The notes under the pieces were generated by a model. It did not search any database and had not been told where the DNA came from. It was given only the letters and a program-made list of their open reading frames with translations. Of a DNA stretch of 64,000 bases, positions 10,590-20,940 are shown piece by piece. The stretch is from contig JARGXX010000115.1 of the NCBI GenBank assembly GCA_030374765.1, positions 496,001 to 560,000 of the forward strand. Direction: 5' to 3'. Within the stretch, counting starts at the first letter, position 1. Each line of letters starts with the position of its first letter. The translations under genes were made by a program, and so were the position numbers. This stretch comes from Agarophyton chilense (lineage: Eukaryota > Rhodophyta > Florideophyceae > Gracilariales > Gracilariaceae).

Positions 10590-11799
10590 ATGGATGACTG
10601 CCTATTGGTCACTGGAGGGGAAGAGATTATGGGTGAACCAGTCAATTTAGGCTCCCTTAAATACAGTAACTATAAGGCAAACATCACCCTTGGGTGTACT
10701 ACCAACCATCTGGTTCCATGTGTTACCGTCCTGGATATAGGAGCAAGACCCATTTTGGTGAATGCCAGAATACTACAACCAAGGTTTTTGGACAGGATAC
10801 AGCCCTACACAATGTAGAACCCACTCGTGGATGCTACAATGGACCTCTTTCAGTCCGTGGTTACCTTACCCTCATCGTCATAGTTAAATCCCTGAAATTC
10901 AGAGTCTGTTTTATCGTGAACAACCGACGGGCAACGGACTGAATTCTGGGTACATCGTTCAGCGACCGCCACATCCGGGGTATTTTACCCAGATCCTATA
11001 CGGTGCTTTTCAACAATGGACCACACATTGCCATTATTGGTACGCGCACAGGACCCCAGAAACAGAATACCACATGGGAGATTGCACACCAACCAGAACG
11101 TGCAATATCCAATAAGGTCCGGTTAGCCTATAGAGTATCCATTCCATCTTCTCACCAAGTGGTAGTACAAGTCACATCCTTGCGACCACGTATGGTATCC
11201 ATTCAAAACCATGAAAAGTGGGTGGATACACACACGACCTTGTTGGAAAATGGAATGACGGAGAATATACCTAACAAAACCTTCAAGGTATACCTCACCA
11301 ACTTCAGCAACTATATGTTAAAGCCCCCCAAAAATACCGTTATCGGCTTAGTGCTCGCGGCGCCAGGTCACATCTCCACAATGAGACCATCATGGTTTCA
11401 AGTGGACGGTAAGGATAAGGACGGGGGAGGTCAGAGAGAATAAAAACCAGAAGGTAAAGGAAAACGCCGAAACAGATAAAAAACCGACATCAACATGGAA
11501 TTGGATCAGGTAAAGGACTGGAGAGAGGAAATAAACATAGGCCTTAAAACTGAAAGAAACCATAACAAGGATACTCTATCTACCCGAACCGTTGAAAAAA
11601 ATATGGTTGGGATAGCTGGGTGCGATAGAAGCAACACAATACTGCATAGACTGGGTGGCAGGCGCCAACCATATTCATAGGCAACTGTACCAATCCGGTC
11701 GAAAAGCCCGTGAAATGTAAGTACAGGAGCTGCAAAGAATGCTCGTTAAAGGTGTGATAGAACCCGCAAATGCGGAATAAGTAAACCTCGTGGTACCAT
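10590..11799 (+). pseudogene. pol: gypsy A1 protease and N-terminal RT
   Basis: The protease region near 10700-10780 reads LVPCVTVLDIGARPILVNA, where A2 has VTCVLDTGAGPNVLN, so the catalytic motif is mutated. 11003-11443 aligns with the A2 region between protease and RT (SNKVRL, NGM/IV..NIPN..FKV.L.NFS). The RT start, LVKGVIEPANAE, is then cut off at the junction with B. Confidence 0.6.
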
Positions 11800-11860
11800 C
11801 CCGGTACACCACATACTCCGCCGACGCGGTGAATCCTCTGCGGAGGCTCAGGCCGCGCTT

Positions 11861-13093
11861 GTGCGGATCGCTTATCTCAGGCACCATCGGGCGCCTGTCG
11901 AGTTCCCGATACCGCCAGAGGTCGAATTCGACGTCCACCTTTACCGCACTCGCGGGGAAATGTCGTACTGTGACCGTCTTAACGGATTGGAAACCCTCGC
12001 TTGGAGGGGTACACCGATCGCTCGGCAAGAAGCCCTTTGCTGGGCACGACCGATTCTTCGGGCAGAGTTCCGCTACAAACCGCGGCAGTCGCGCTCGAAC
12101 TTCCTTCAGAACTTCATCCGCGATGAGCGGCGTTGGCGGGCCCGGACCGGGTATTTCGTACCGTACCAGAACACGGAGATTGAGCGCATCGCGCCTGGTC
12201 ACCGACGTGGTCGGTACGTCAGCCTCCCAGACTGGTGGTCCTCCTTGGAGGCGTGCTGGGGTTGCTTCATTGAGCTGCCCCCAGTCTTCACCTATGTAGA
12301 GTCGTCGTTATTGAATGATCCCCAGTCGAGGTGGTGTTCCGTCGTGGTAAGCGAATGGGCCGTCCGCACTGCGGCTTTTATCCTCGCTGAGACGGACGAC
12401 CAATACCGATTGTGGTACGTGCCACCGCGTGTGCGGGCTGCGATCCGCCGTTTGGACATGTGCATCCCCCTCGGGGGCGAAGCGAACGAAGAAGAGATGC
12501 TGGGCCTCCTCGAATTTGTGGAGGGGGTCCAGTGGGATGAGGTCCCGCTGGAGAACTCCCAACGCATTCAACCGCGTCGCGGGTCTGGCCCCGGACTGGG
12601 GAGGAATACCGCGCTAGTGGGGGATTTCATCTACTTCGACCCCTGGGAGTACCACGAGATCAGCCGCGAGGGAGCGGAAGCCAGCCGGCATGCGCCGCGT
12701 GAAGACCCGGCCGACCACCCGCGAGGGTATGTCGACTCGAGCGACTATTACCGCGGCTATGCGGATGGTGACCCGATGGTCGACAACGAACCGGAGGATT
12801 CGGGTTACGCTCCGATGGAGGATGACGAGTCCGGCGAGGTTGGTGAGGGGTCTGTTGAATACGGTGGTGCGGCTCCATCCGGGGCTGCAGATGCCGTGCG
12901 AACGGATTCCTATCCGACTCCATCGGTGGCGGGCCCGCCCGCAACTGCCGCTGGCGCGGAGCGGGGCGAGGTCATCGCGCGCTTCCTTCGGGAGGTGGGG
13001 CTTCGCCCTTCCGAGATCTCGGGTGATGTGGCCGCCATGCAGGATGCCTTAGCCAACCGCCTGGGCGGGGGTCCACCTCGTGCGGAGGAATGA
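11861..13093 (+). CDS. large antisense ORF downstream of gypsy B pol
   Basis: 410 codons from a GTG (first ATG at 11960), but the frame is open upstream to the junction at about 11800, so the true N-terminus is missing. The product has a structured-looking first 230 residues, rich in Trp/Tyr/Arg (DERRWRARTGYFVPYQ, GRYVSLPDWWSSLEACWGCF). An acidic, Gly/Asp/Ser-rich tail follows (DSSDYYRGYADGDP; MEDDESGEVGEGS), then a short helical end (EVIARFLREVGLRPSEISGD). It converges on pol, with stop codons 330 bp apart. I recognise no domain. Codon bias and GC match element B, so it belongs to the element. Antisense ORFs in this position are known in some plant Tat-type gypsy elements. Function unknown. 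Confidence 0.6.
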   Translation: MRIAYLRHHRAPVEFPIPPEVEFDVHLYRTRGEMSYCDRLNGLETLAWRGTPIARQEALCWARPILRAEFRYKPRQSRSNFLQNFIRDERRWRARTGYFVPYQNTEIERIAPGHRRGRYVSLPDWWSSLEACWGCFIELPPVFTYVESSLLNDPQSRWCSVVVSEWAVRTAAFILAETDDQYRLWYVPPRVRAAIRRLDMCIPLGGEANEEEMLGLLEFVEGVQWDEVPLENSQRIQPRRGSGPGLGRNTALVGDFIYFDPWEYHEISREGAEASRHAPREDPADHPRGYVDSSDYYRGYADGDPMVDNEPEDSGYAPMEDDESGEVGEGSVEYGGAAPSGAADAVRTDSYPTPSVAGPPATAAGAERGEVIARFLREVGLRPSEISGDVAAMQDALANRLGGGPPRAEE

Positions 13094-13426
13094 CCGGAGC
13101 TTCCGGTATAATGTAGGGCGGCGCCACTAGGGCGCCCTTGCCAGTAGTGAGAAAAAAAAAGAAGAGGGTCGCCTTTCCGACGCCCTTTCCCAAGTCCACT
13201 TCTTTCTTTCCGGGGTACCGGCCTTCAACCGGGGTTCCGGCGTTGCAGGGAACCAGCCTAGCTGGGAGTTCCGTGTTGAACGGTGGGCGCTTCGCACGCG
13301 GACCAGGTAACTGGCACGACCACCAACGACGTTGGGATAGCGTTAGCGGTTGCTTCCTTTTCCGCGTTGGGGCATGGACGGAGATGGCGCGTGGCGCCAT
13401 CAGCCATTCCATTCCGTGTTCACGGT

Positions 13427-16400
13427 TTATCCCTCTTGGGCGTTTACCAGCGTGGCTGGGAGTGCGGTCCCTGCAAGGCGGTGGTATCGCATTACCGCGG
13501 AGCGTGGGAGGTGCTCGATGGGCTCTGGCGTGTCCCACTCCGGCCCGTATCCGTACCAGCGGGTCCGGTACTGGAGCAACCCGTGCTCATCGTAGCTATG
13601 TCCGACGATTCGGTCGAGGACGTACTCCTGCACGTAAACTTGCCGGCCTTGCCGGGTGGTTGTGGTCCGAGCCTCAGCGCCGCGTGGTGCTGGGCTCGTC
13701 GTCGCCTGTTCCGGGTCACCCGGTTTGTCATTCCGCTCTGCGGTTGTTGCCGGGTTGCCGGGGCTGCCGTACCGCTTCGCCGAAGTTGCCGGCGCGGCCG
13801 GGTTGTGTTTCCGCTGGGCGGTAGGGGCTTCCCTGAAGTCAGCTCTTACCGCGAGTTTGCGGGGGTCCTTCCGTCTTGGTGACGGTTCGCCGGAGGCCTC
13901 CGCTTGATTTGCGGCATGCGGCGTTCCCATTGGTGGGCAGTTTTCGCTGTGCGGTGCGCCGTGGGCGGTGAGTGGTTCACCGTCCCGGCGATCCGCCTCC
14001 GCGGGGTGGCTGTCAGCCAATGACCGGGATGCGGGGTGCCCATTGGTCCGATCTCCCACCCGGGTCACGTGAGTTTGAGGACGGGTGGTTGGACCGTCGC
14101 GGACGGTTGGCTCCGATTGTTCGGCAAGGGAGGCGGTTTTCGACTTGTCGTCGCGCCCCTTTTCCCCCATGGGGTTCGTACCGTTTTCAACGGAGTGGCT
14201 CGCTAGACCTGCTTGCGCAGCGCCCGTCGGAGTACCGGTATCGACCGAAACGCTCGGTGTGCGACCGCGAATGTGCGGGGAGCCCTCAGTTGCTTCCACG
14301 CGATGCGGAGCGTCCGTAGGGTCTCGCTTCCTGGCTTCGGGTCTTCGAGCGCCTTGGTTCCCCTTGCGGGGTTGCGTGGCGGTCGGGTTGACCCCCGCGT
14401 CCCGCAGGAGTGGATTGGCGTCCGGCGACGATGCCGGTTGCCCGCTCGGGGGCCTTGCCCGGGGTGTCCGGTTAAACTTCCGTTGCGACGGCGATGCTTC
14501 CGCGATTGAGCGGGTCCCCTCCCCCTCCTTAGACGGAGCGACGGGTGATGGTGGGCTAACCGCATGGCGGGTATAAATACCGCTGCGCGGCGCCCGTAAG
14601 TGTTGCTGGCCGCGAGGGCCAGGTGTTTCCGGCATTGCCGGTGGTTCCGATAAAGTCGGTATATCGGAGAGACCCCGTGAGGGGTGCGGTACCACGGCGG
14701 GGCGTGGTGCCACCGTTGTACCCGTGGTATCCGAGGCCGTTTCGACGGGGGCTGATGCGTTTTCCGCTTGCGGCGGTGGGGCGGCTACGATGCGGTCTTG
14801 TGAAAGACGTTCGTGGTCGCCGTTCTTGTCCACCACAACAGTGCCGGGGAGGGAGGACACGACCCGGAACGGACCTTCAGCGACAGGCGAGAGCTTGTGA
14901 CGCTTGTTGGTCCGGGGGTTGTAGTACTCCCGGCGAACGAACACGTAGGTTCCCGGCTTGGGCAGTGCCGGTAGTGGTCCGCCTAAGCGGTTATCAAAAT
15001 CCCGCTTGTAGGCGGCCTGAGCACGTTCCATGGACTTCCGGGCGACCGGTACGAGCTTGGTAAGCCAGTTCTTCAACTTGAGGAGGTATTGACCCACGGA
15101 TGGGAAAGAGTTGAACCTGTGTTGGGGTTCGACCGCCACTGGCGGGGGTGTCCTGGAATGCACAAGCTCGAAGGGAGTCAGACCGGTTGTCCGGTGAACA
15201 TGCGTGTTGTAGGCGTAGGTGATAGTATCAGAATAAATGTCCCACGTCATTGGGTGATCGGATACGTAGGAGCGTAGCGACGCGAGTAGGGTGCGGTTGA
15301 AGCGTTCCACCTGCCCGTTTGTTTGCGGGTGGTAGGTGGTAGTAAACAGGTTCTTGACGTCGAGGATGCGGCAGACGTCCTGAAAGAACTTAGAGGCGAA
15401 CTGCTTACCGTTATCGGATAGAACCTATACCGGAGGGCCATAAACGAACGCCCAGTGCGCAACGAAGGCGTTCGCAACCGTGAAAGCGGTGATCTTCCGT
15501 AAAGGTACGGTGCGCACCAGCTTCGAAAAGCGGTCAGTGAAAACCAAGAGGAACTTGTTTCCCTTGCGCGTCTTGAGTAGAGGCCCGAGAATGTCGATTG
15601 CGACAAACTCGAGGGGCGCCGTTGCGGGGAAAAGCTTCAGCCGTTTGGAGTGCTTCCGGAGTTTCACCCGGTTCTTTGCGCATTGGGTGCAGAACTGCAC
15701 CGTAGCGTAGCAATCAACCGCCATAGCGGGCCAATAAAAGTCCCTTCGCAGGGTCAGATAAAGTTTTCTCCCACCGGAGTGTCCCCCGAGGGTCGGGTAG
15801 TGTGAGAGGTGGAGCACCCTGGTTTGCAGGGTGTGGGGGACCACGGTCTGGGATCGGTGGTCCACCGTCCGGACGAGATAACCGATGTCGTTTACCTCGA
15901 ACGGGAGGTCCTCTCCACCGTTTAGGCGGGTCCGTATGCGCGTGCAGAACGGGTCGCCAAACTGGTCTCGGATCATCTCCTCGGTGGAGATGGGTACAAA
16001 GGTCCCGGGTACGGGTGTTTCATTCTCGCGCGCTGCGAGTAGCTCATCCATTTCCATGGTGTCTTCACCGGTTTCGGGCCAATCCGACTCCGTCGGTGTT
16101 TCCCCTTCCAAGGTAAAGCACGGGATCTCGTCGACCTCCGGGTCGGCAAGTGCTTCACCTGTCGTAGGTAATCGAGAGAGGACGTCTGCTTGGGTGTTCT
16201 GGACACCCTTTTTGTGGACGACCTCGAAGTCGAATTCCGCTAAGCGGAGGCGCCACCGCATTAAGCGGCCAGAAAAATCTGCGATGTTCAGCAGCCACCT
16301 TAACGAGAAATGGTCCGTGTACACGGTGAAATGAACGCCCATGAGGTATGGGCGCAGAGTGGATAGCGCCCAGACCACTGCGAGGCACTCCTTCTCGGAG

Positions 16401-18718
16401 ACCGAGTAGTTGCGCTCGTGGACGTTCAGCGTGCGGGACCAATAGCCAATTGGTTTGCGTTCCCCCTCGGGGGTGGTTTGGAACAGTGCGCAGCCCACCT
16501 GGTGGTCGCTGGCGTCGGTGTCGATGGAGTAGGGAAGCCCAGGTTTGGGCAAGGATAGGATGGGAGCAGTCGTAACTGCCTTAATCAAGGAGCGAAAAGA
16601 TTCCGACTGATCGGTGGTAAATGGCGCAAGCTTCGGTGGCTGGCCCTTCCGCAGTAGCGCGTTTAGCGGAGCGGCGATATCCGAGAAACTCGGTATGAAC
16701 CGTCGATAGACGTTGACCAGACCTAAAAAGGATCGGAGCTCCGTTTGAGTACGGGGCTCCTTCGCCTCACAGAGGGACTTGATACGAACTTGTTCGATCA
16801 TTAACCGTCCTGGACGGATGACGTGCCCGAGATACTTCACCGTGTCGGTGAAGAACTCGCACTTCCTCAACTTGAGGGTTATTCCTGCGTCTCGCAGTAC
16901 GGTCATCACGTCCCGCACGTGGGTCAGGTGATCGTCCAGGTTTCTGGAAAAGACAATGATGTCGTCCAAGTAGACAAGGCACGTGCGCCACTTGAAACGC
17001 GACATCAGTATGTCTATTGCCCTTTGAAAGGTGGCCGGTGCATTGGTTAAACCAAACGGCATCCGCTTGAAGCGGTAGGAACCCGAGTGGCAAACAAACG
17101 CGGTTTTGTCTCAGTCCTCTTCCCGGACTGGGACTTGTCAGTAGCCCCAGTTAGCATCCAGAGCCGTAAACACGGTAGCGTCCCCGAGCGAGTCTATACA
17201 CTCGTCCATGCGCGGAATCGGGTAGGTGTCCTTCACGGTGACGGCATTGAGGTGGCGGTAGTCAACGCAAAACCGCCACGTGCCGTCAGCCTTGAGGGCC
17301 ACCACCACCGGTGAAGCCGAAGGAGGTTGGGCGGGCTCGACGACTCCAGCACGGAGCATCTTGTCCACCTGAAATTCTTCATCCTCCCGAGCTTTCAGTC
17401 CCGCCTTGTAAGGGGGTTGTGCAACCGGACGTGCGTCCGGTAGCAAGTGTATCCGATGTTCGGTTGTATTGATCTCACCCAGTGAGCCGTCCCACATTGT
17501 GGTAAACTCGCGTAGCATTCCGCGTAAGCGGTCCCGGTGTGAGACCGGTACATGACTCAGGTCCAGGTCCTCGAGGGCCTTGATCGGGTCTATCTTATCG
17601 TAGCTCGTAGGCTGTGCCCTGGTGTCAGGTGTGGGAACCGACGAGGTCGGAAATGCATCCGTCTTGACGGTTTTATCGAGCGCCAACTGCTGTGCCTCCC
17701 CGGAGGTTTCCGCACCGGATACCGGGAGACCATCCTCGGTAGAGAGAGTTATTCCGAGTACTTCGGCAGCCGTCACATTTGTAGGGAGCATCGCGAGCGG
17801 GTGCGGCGTCACAGACCCGATGACTTGGTTCTTTGCCAGCGTCTGGGGAGCCTTTCCCAGATTGGCAACCAACACCCTGAAAGGGGAATTCCGCGTGACT
17901 TGCACGATTCCGTTCGCAACGGTTAACTGAAATTTCTCGTACAACGAGGGCAAGGGCTGAACAACCCGAAGACCGTGTTGACGGTAATTGACTGAAACCA
18001 TAACCTGGCTCTCCGGGGGTATGGTGACTGACGAGGCAACGCGTAGCTTCGTAGAATCCCGGTTCGCCGGTGTGGGTTCCTGCGCAGCAGGTACAGGAAC
18101 GTGTTTCCTCGATGCCCGCTTCAGCGGTTGACGAACAATGGGGACGGTCGATCCGTCCTCAAGTTCCACCTGCTTAAGGCGTGGGCGGATGGCGTCGACA
18201 AACCTGTCGCAGTAGTCACATCCCAGTATAACTGGCGCGGCCAGCGAGCGGCACACAATAAAAGTTAGTTTAACCACCATCCGCCCTAGCCTGAAGACCA
18301 GGTCGATCATACCAACCGTTTTCAACGCGTTGTTATTGGCGTCTGAGACGTCGGGTACCGTTTCAGAACGGATGAGTGACCGCAATGGCGGGGGTAAAAC
18401 CGATTCCACAATAAAGTTCGGCCCAGCACCTGTATCCAGGACAGTGAGATGTCTCACCATAAACTGCGTGTGCAGACCAAGGTCAACGTAAACCTTGTAG
18501 TTACGCTTGGCCATTACCAAGACTCTATCCGGGATCCGGTTATTTCTAATCCGTATCCACGGTCGACGCAAAACACCGAGGTGTTTAGAGTCCGCGTCTG
18601 CGGTGTCCTTCCTTGTCAGGATTTTCACCGGGGAGCGAGGCATCGGCGCCTCGGGCGTCGTCAGCCTCAACTCTGAGGACGCCTCTCCCGAAGGGGAGAC
18701 TCCCTCTATTCTTTTCCC
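13427..18718 (-). pseudogene. pol: gypsy B Pol polyprotein (three nonsense codons, no frameshift)
   Basis: One reading frame of about 1760 codons, entered by -1 frameshifting from gag. Domains in order: protease (VRHLTVLDTGAGPNF, about 18.43 kb); RT (WRFCVDYRHLNAV; CLVYLDDIIVFSR); RNase H (DTDASDHQVGCALF; VYTDHFSLRWLL); integrase zinc finger (HLSHYPTLGGHSGG with FCTQCAKNR) and catalytic core (EFVAIDILGP, VLSDNGKQFAS, THVHRTTGLTPFELVHSR). A stretch of about 300 residues rich in Pro/Arg/Thr/Glu follows, then a C-terminal chromodomain (EYVLDRIVGHSYDEHGLLQY, WYGYGPEWDTPEP). In-frame TGA replaces Trp in GY(W)QVPV and Arg eleven codons later, and a TAG precedes VLSDNG at about 15425. It reverse-transcribes and integrates the element; this copy cannot make the full protein without readthrough. 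Confidence 0.8.
18684..18718 (-). promoter_or_regulatory. -1 programmed frameshift signal between gag and pol of element B
   Basis: On the minus strand the heptamer GGGAAAA (18718-18712) sits in the gag frame as G GGA AAA, the X-XXY-YYZ arrangement. It is followed by GAA and the gag stop TAG. A -1 slip enters the pol frame, which is open from here. Twelve nt downstream a hairpin can form: TCTCCC paired with GGGAGA (18699-18694 with 18689-18684) around a 4-nt loop. Slippery site, spacing, hairpin and frame relation all agree. Confidence 0.75.
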
Positions 18719-20817
18719 TGTACAGGGTCCTGGTCCGGCGAAGGCCCGACTTCCTCGGCAACGAGTGCATGATTCCGTTGCACGGTAGCTACCGCAAGAG
18801 CGGGTTGAGATCCACCAGCGTGGTTTGGCGCTGGTGCGGCGCGTGCCGGCTGAGCCGGTTTGTACCGAGAATTCGGAGTGTGAGCCAATGCGTTGGGGAA
18901 GTCCGTCTTCGCGCGGAGATATGACGTGAGTGGCACGGAGCCCTTCTCCTGTGGGGAGAGGTCTTCGTAATTATCCACCACTCGCGCCATATCGCGTAGC
19001 GATAAAAGGCATTGCGGGGAAGTGTGCCCGCGCTCGTAGCACAAGTGGCACACCAACGTCACTCCCGCGTTTCGCGGTACGGCATTCCGAGCATCGGTGT
19101 ATCTTCCGGGTTCCCGGTTTCCAACCCATCCAGGGCGCTGGCTTCGTGTCATTCCGTTCGAGTACGGCATACGGGGGGCCGGAGTGCGGCGGTCATTAAG
19201 ATAAAAGACCTGCCCGTCCTCCGTGTCCCTTGCGGTTGAGTCAACCGAGCCATCCGTCGTAGACGGTAATTCCGTTGTCGGAATAGATAAACCATCGTGA
19301 TGGATGACATTCATATTGTCATGACCCTGTTTGGGGATGCCATCCGTCGCAAATGACGGTGAAGAAGAGTCCGACTCAAGCAGCAATGCTTTAGCGGCCT
19401 TCGACCCGGTTCCCGGATTGCGTGCACGTAGTGCATCTCCCTCTGCGCGGGCAAACTGTACGAGTTCAAGGTAGGTCACCTTCGGCTCTTGTTCCCTGTA
19501 ACGGGCGACAAGAGTCTTGATGGCTGGATCCAAGCCATCAATGAACATCGTACAGCGTTCCCCAGCGGGGTATACATTACCACAACGGTGGAAAGCCTTA
19601 TTCAGGCGTACCGAGTAATCGGTCTCGAGCTCGCCGGAGCGTTGTCGAGTGTCTCGCAAAGCGAGTATCGCCGCTTGTATCGCAGAGTTGGTTGCGTAGG
19701 AACGCAGGAGGTACTGCACGGCCTCGGGCCAGCAGGTCACACCTCCTTCGGAGGCTCGCGACGAGCCCCGAACCGACAAAAACTGATCTTCAGCGACACC
19801 CCGTAGAAAGTAGGGTAGCGCCACGTAGGCTTGTCCTTCGTTCATTCCGAGTATATCGGCTTCCGCTACAAAGCGGTGTAGGAAATCCAAGACCAGAATT
19901 GGATCATCCCCAGTAAACGACTGGTTACGAAGTGAAAGCTGCATCCGCTTGATGCAGTCTTTCACTTTACCCGTGTCACGCGGTGTCCGACCTAAAGAGG
20001 AATCTTCTAGCCGGTAATACCGGTAGGACAGGAGTGTCCTGTACAGAGGGTTGGTGGGCTTCAAGGGTTTGGGGCCCGGATGTCGCCGACCCTTGGGGCG
20101 CGACCGGATGGCCCCGTAGGTGGCAGAGGACCGCTTTGAGCGGGAAGAGCGCCCATAACGATCCTGTGGTTCATCACTCACCGACGAATCGGAACTCTCC
20201 GAGTCACTCGGTTTACCGTCCGACTCAGATGATGAGTCGGACTGGTGTCCGTGCTTACGGTTAGAATCCCGGTTCTTCCGGCTCTTCCGGTTCTGCGGCT
20301 GGGTCTCTCGATGAGAGACAACCGGTCTAGCCGCGTTCGCAGGCGAGTTTAACGTCCTCTCGACCGACTCAAGTCGGCTTCGGAGACGCTCGAAGCGATT
20401 CTCCATACCTTCTGCGAAGGAAGACGGAGCGCCAAAACACTCGAGTAGTGTATTGACGTCCGACCGCAATACGCGGATATCCTCGGCTAACTCACTCTTA
20501 GGGGGGTTAGCGAGGCTTCCTCGTAAAGAGGTGAATTCCCTCGAGAGGGTATTGTGAGCAGCCCACAGGGAGCGGAGCTGCTCTTCTAAGCGTACAATCC
20601 GCGCTTGGTCGACCAACCGCGGAGGCGGAGAAACCACCGTTGCGACGCTCGTTAACCCGGAATCGGGCTGCGGGTCTTCAGTGCCGGTGACCCTTATCTC
20701 CCGGGAAGCCGGTGTTGGAACCAGGGCTTGTGGAACATCAGTGCCCCTGGCATCACCGCTTTGGCGGGAACGGCTGCGTGTTGCAGGACGCTCCATGCTA
20801 GGCGGTTTCCTCGGCAT
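18706..20817 (-). CDS. gag: gypsy B Gag
   Basis: The first ATG at 20817 starts MPRKPPSMERPATRSRSRQ; about 700 codons end with TAG at 18706. Residues about 75-140 look like a coiled coil (ARIVRLEEQLRSLWAAHNT). A Ser/Asp/Arg-rich linker follows. The capsid part has FTGDDPILVLDFLHRFVAEA, RSGELETDYSVRLNKAFHRC and EPKVTYLELVQFARAEG. A CCHC knuckle, CHLCYERGHTSPQC, sits near the C-terminus. It packages element RNA into virus-like particles. It is complete, without internal stops, unlike pol, and overlaps the start of pol by the frameshift signal. The start lies about 120 nt after the primer-binding site. Confidence 0.8.
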   Translation of the reverse strand: MPRKPPSMERPATRSRSRQSGDARGTDVPQALVPTPASREIRVTGTEDPQPDSGLTSVATVVSPPPRLVDQARIVRLEEQLRSLWAAHNTLSREFTSLRGSLANPPKSELAEDIRVLRSDVNTLLECFGAPSSFAEGMENRFERLRSRLESVERTLNSPANAARPVVSHRETQPQNRKSRKNRDSNRKHGHQSDSSSESDGKPSDSESSDSSVSDEPQDRYGRSSRSKRSSATYGAIRSRPKGRRHPGPKPLKPTNPLYRTLLSYRYYRLEDSSLGRTPRDTGKVKDCIKRMQLSLRNQSFTGDDPILVLDFLHRFVAEADILGMNEGQAYVALPYFLRGVAEDQFLSVRGSSRASEGGVTCWPEAVQYLLRSYATNSAIQAAILALRDTRQRSGELETDYSVRLNKAFHRCGNVYPAGERCTMFIDGLDPAIKTLVARYREQEPKVTYLELVQFARAEGDALRARNPGTGSKAAKALLLESDSSSPSFATDGIPKQGHDNMNVIHHDGLSIPTTELPSTTDGSVDSTARDTEDGQVFYLNDRRTPAPRMPYSNGMTRSQRPGWVGNREPGRYTDARNAVPRNAGVTLVCHLCYERGHTSPQCLLSLRDMARVVDNYEDLSPQEKGSVPLTSYLRAKTDFPNALAHTPNSRYKPAQPARAAPAPNHAGGSQPALAVATVQRNHALVAEEVGPSPDQDPVQGKE

Positions 20818-20923
20818 TGGCCACACCGTCTCGACGGAAGAATAGAAAGCAAACCGGTGAGACCGGAGAAAACCCGTTAAACGGAAAACAACCTCAGAGA
20901 CGACACAAGCGGTCTTGACTTCT

Positions 20924-20937
20924 AAGTCGGGAGACCA
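20924..20937 (-). other. primer-binding site of element B
   Basis: Minus strand TGGTCTCCCGACTT, three nt inside the LTR edge and identical to the site of A1 at 8213-8226. It marks the boundary between 5' LTR and internal region. Confidence 0.75.
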
Positions 20938-20940
20938 ATT

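Larger units (their letters stand above)
7661..11799 (+). mobile_element. gypsy family A, copy 1 (A1), decayed and 3'-truncated
   Basis: LTR, primer-binding site, gag, protease and the start of RT follow in order. The sequence is the same family as A2 (37.8-44.4 kb, minus), for example TYATDEVI(Q/E)EAYSEVL in both Gags and the GVIEPAN/SVIEPAN block of RT. Within that RT block, at about 11799, homology to A2 stops and GC-rich element B sequence begins. Everything of A1 beyond this point is missing, including to the right of B. Confidence 0.7.

Noticed and set aside
11675..12202. 175-codon minus-strand ORF crossing the A1/B junction
   Set aside because: It joins sequence from two unrelated elements and mirrors the plus-strand ORF; a shadow.
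13130..13165. A-rich purine run as the polypurine tract of element B
   Set aside because: It is purine-rich on the plus strand, but B is coded on the minus strand, so the polarity is wrong.
12972..13538. Long minus-strand ORFs in the GC-rich part of element B, such as 188 codons here and several plus-strand ORFs over 13.1-14.6 kb
   Set aside because: They overlap pol or the antisense ORF in other frames. High GC makes chance ORFs long, and none has a domain.
17090..17145. In-frame TGA at a Trp position in B pol as a sign of a genetic code with TGA = Trp
   Set aside because: A second nearby TGA replaces Arg, and intact genes in the window end with TGA, TAG and TAA. Simple mutation explains it.
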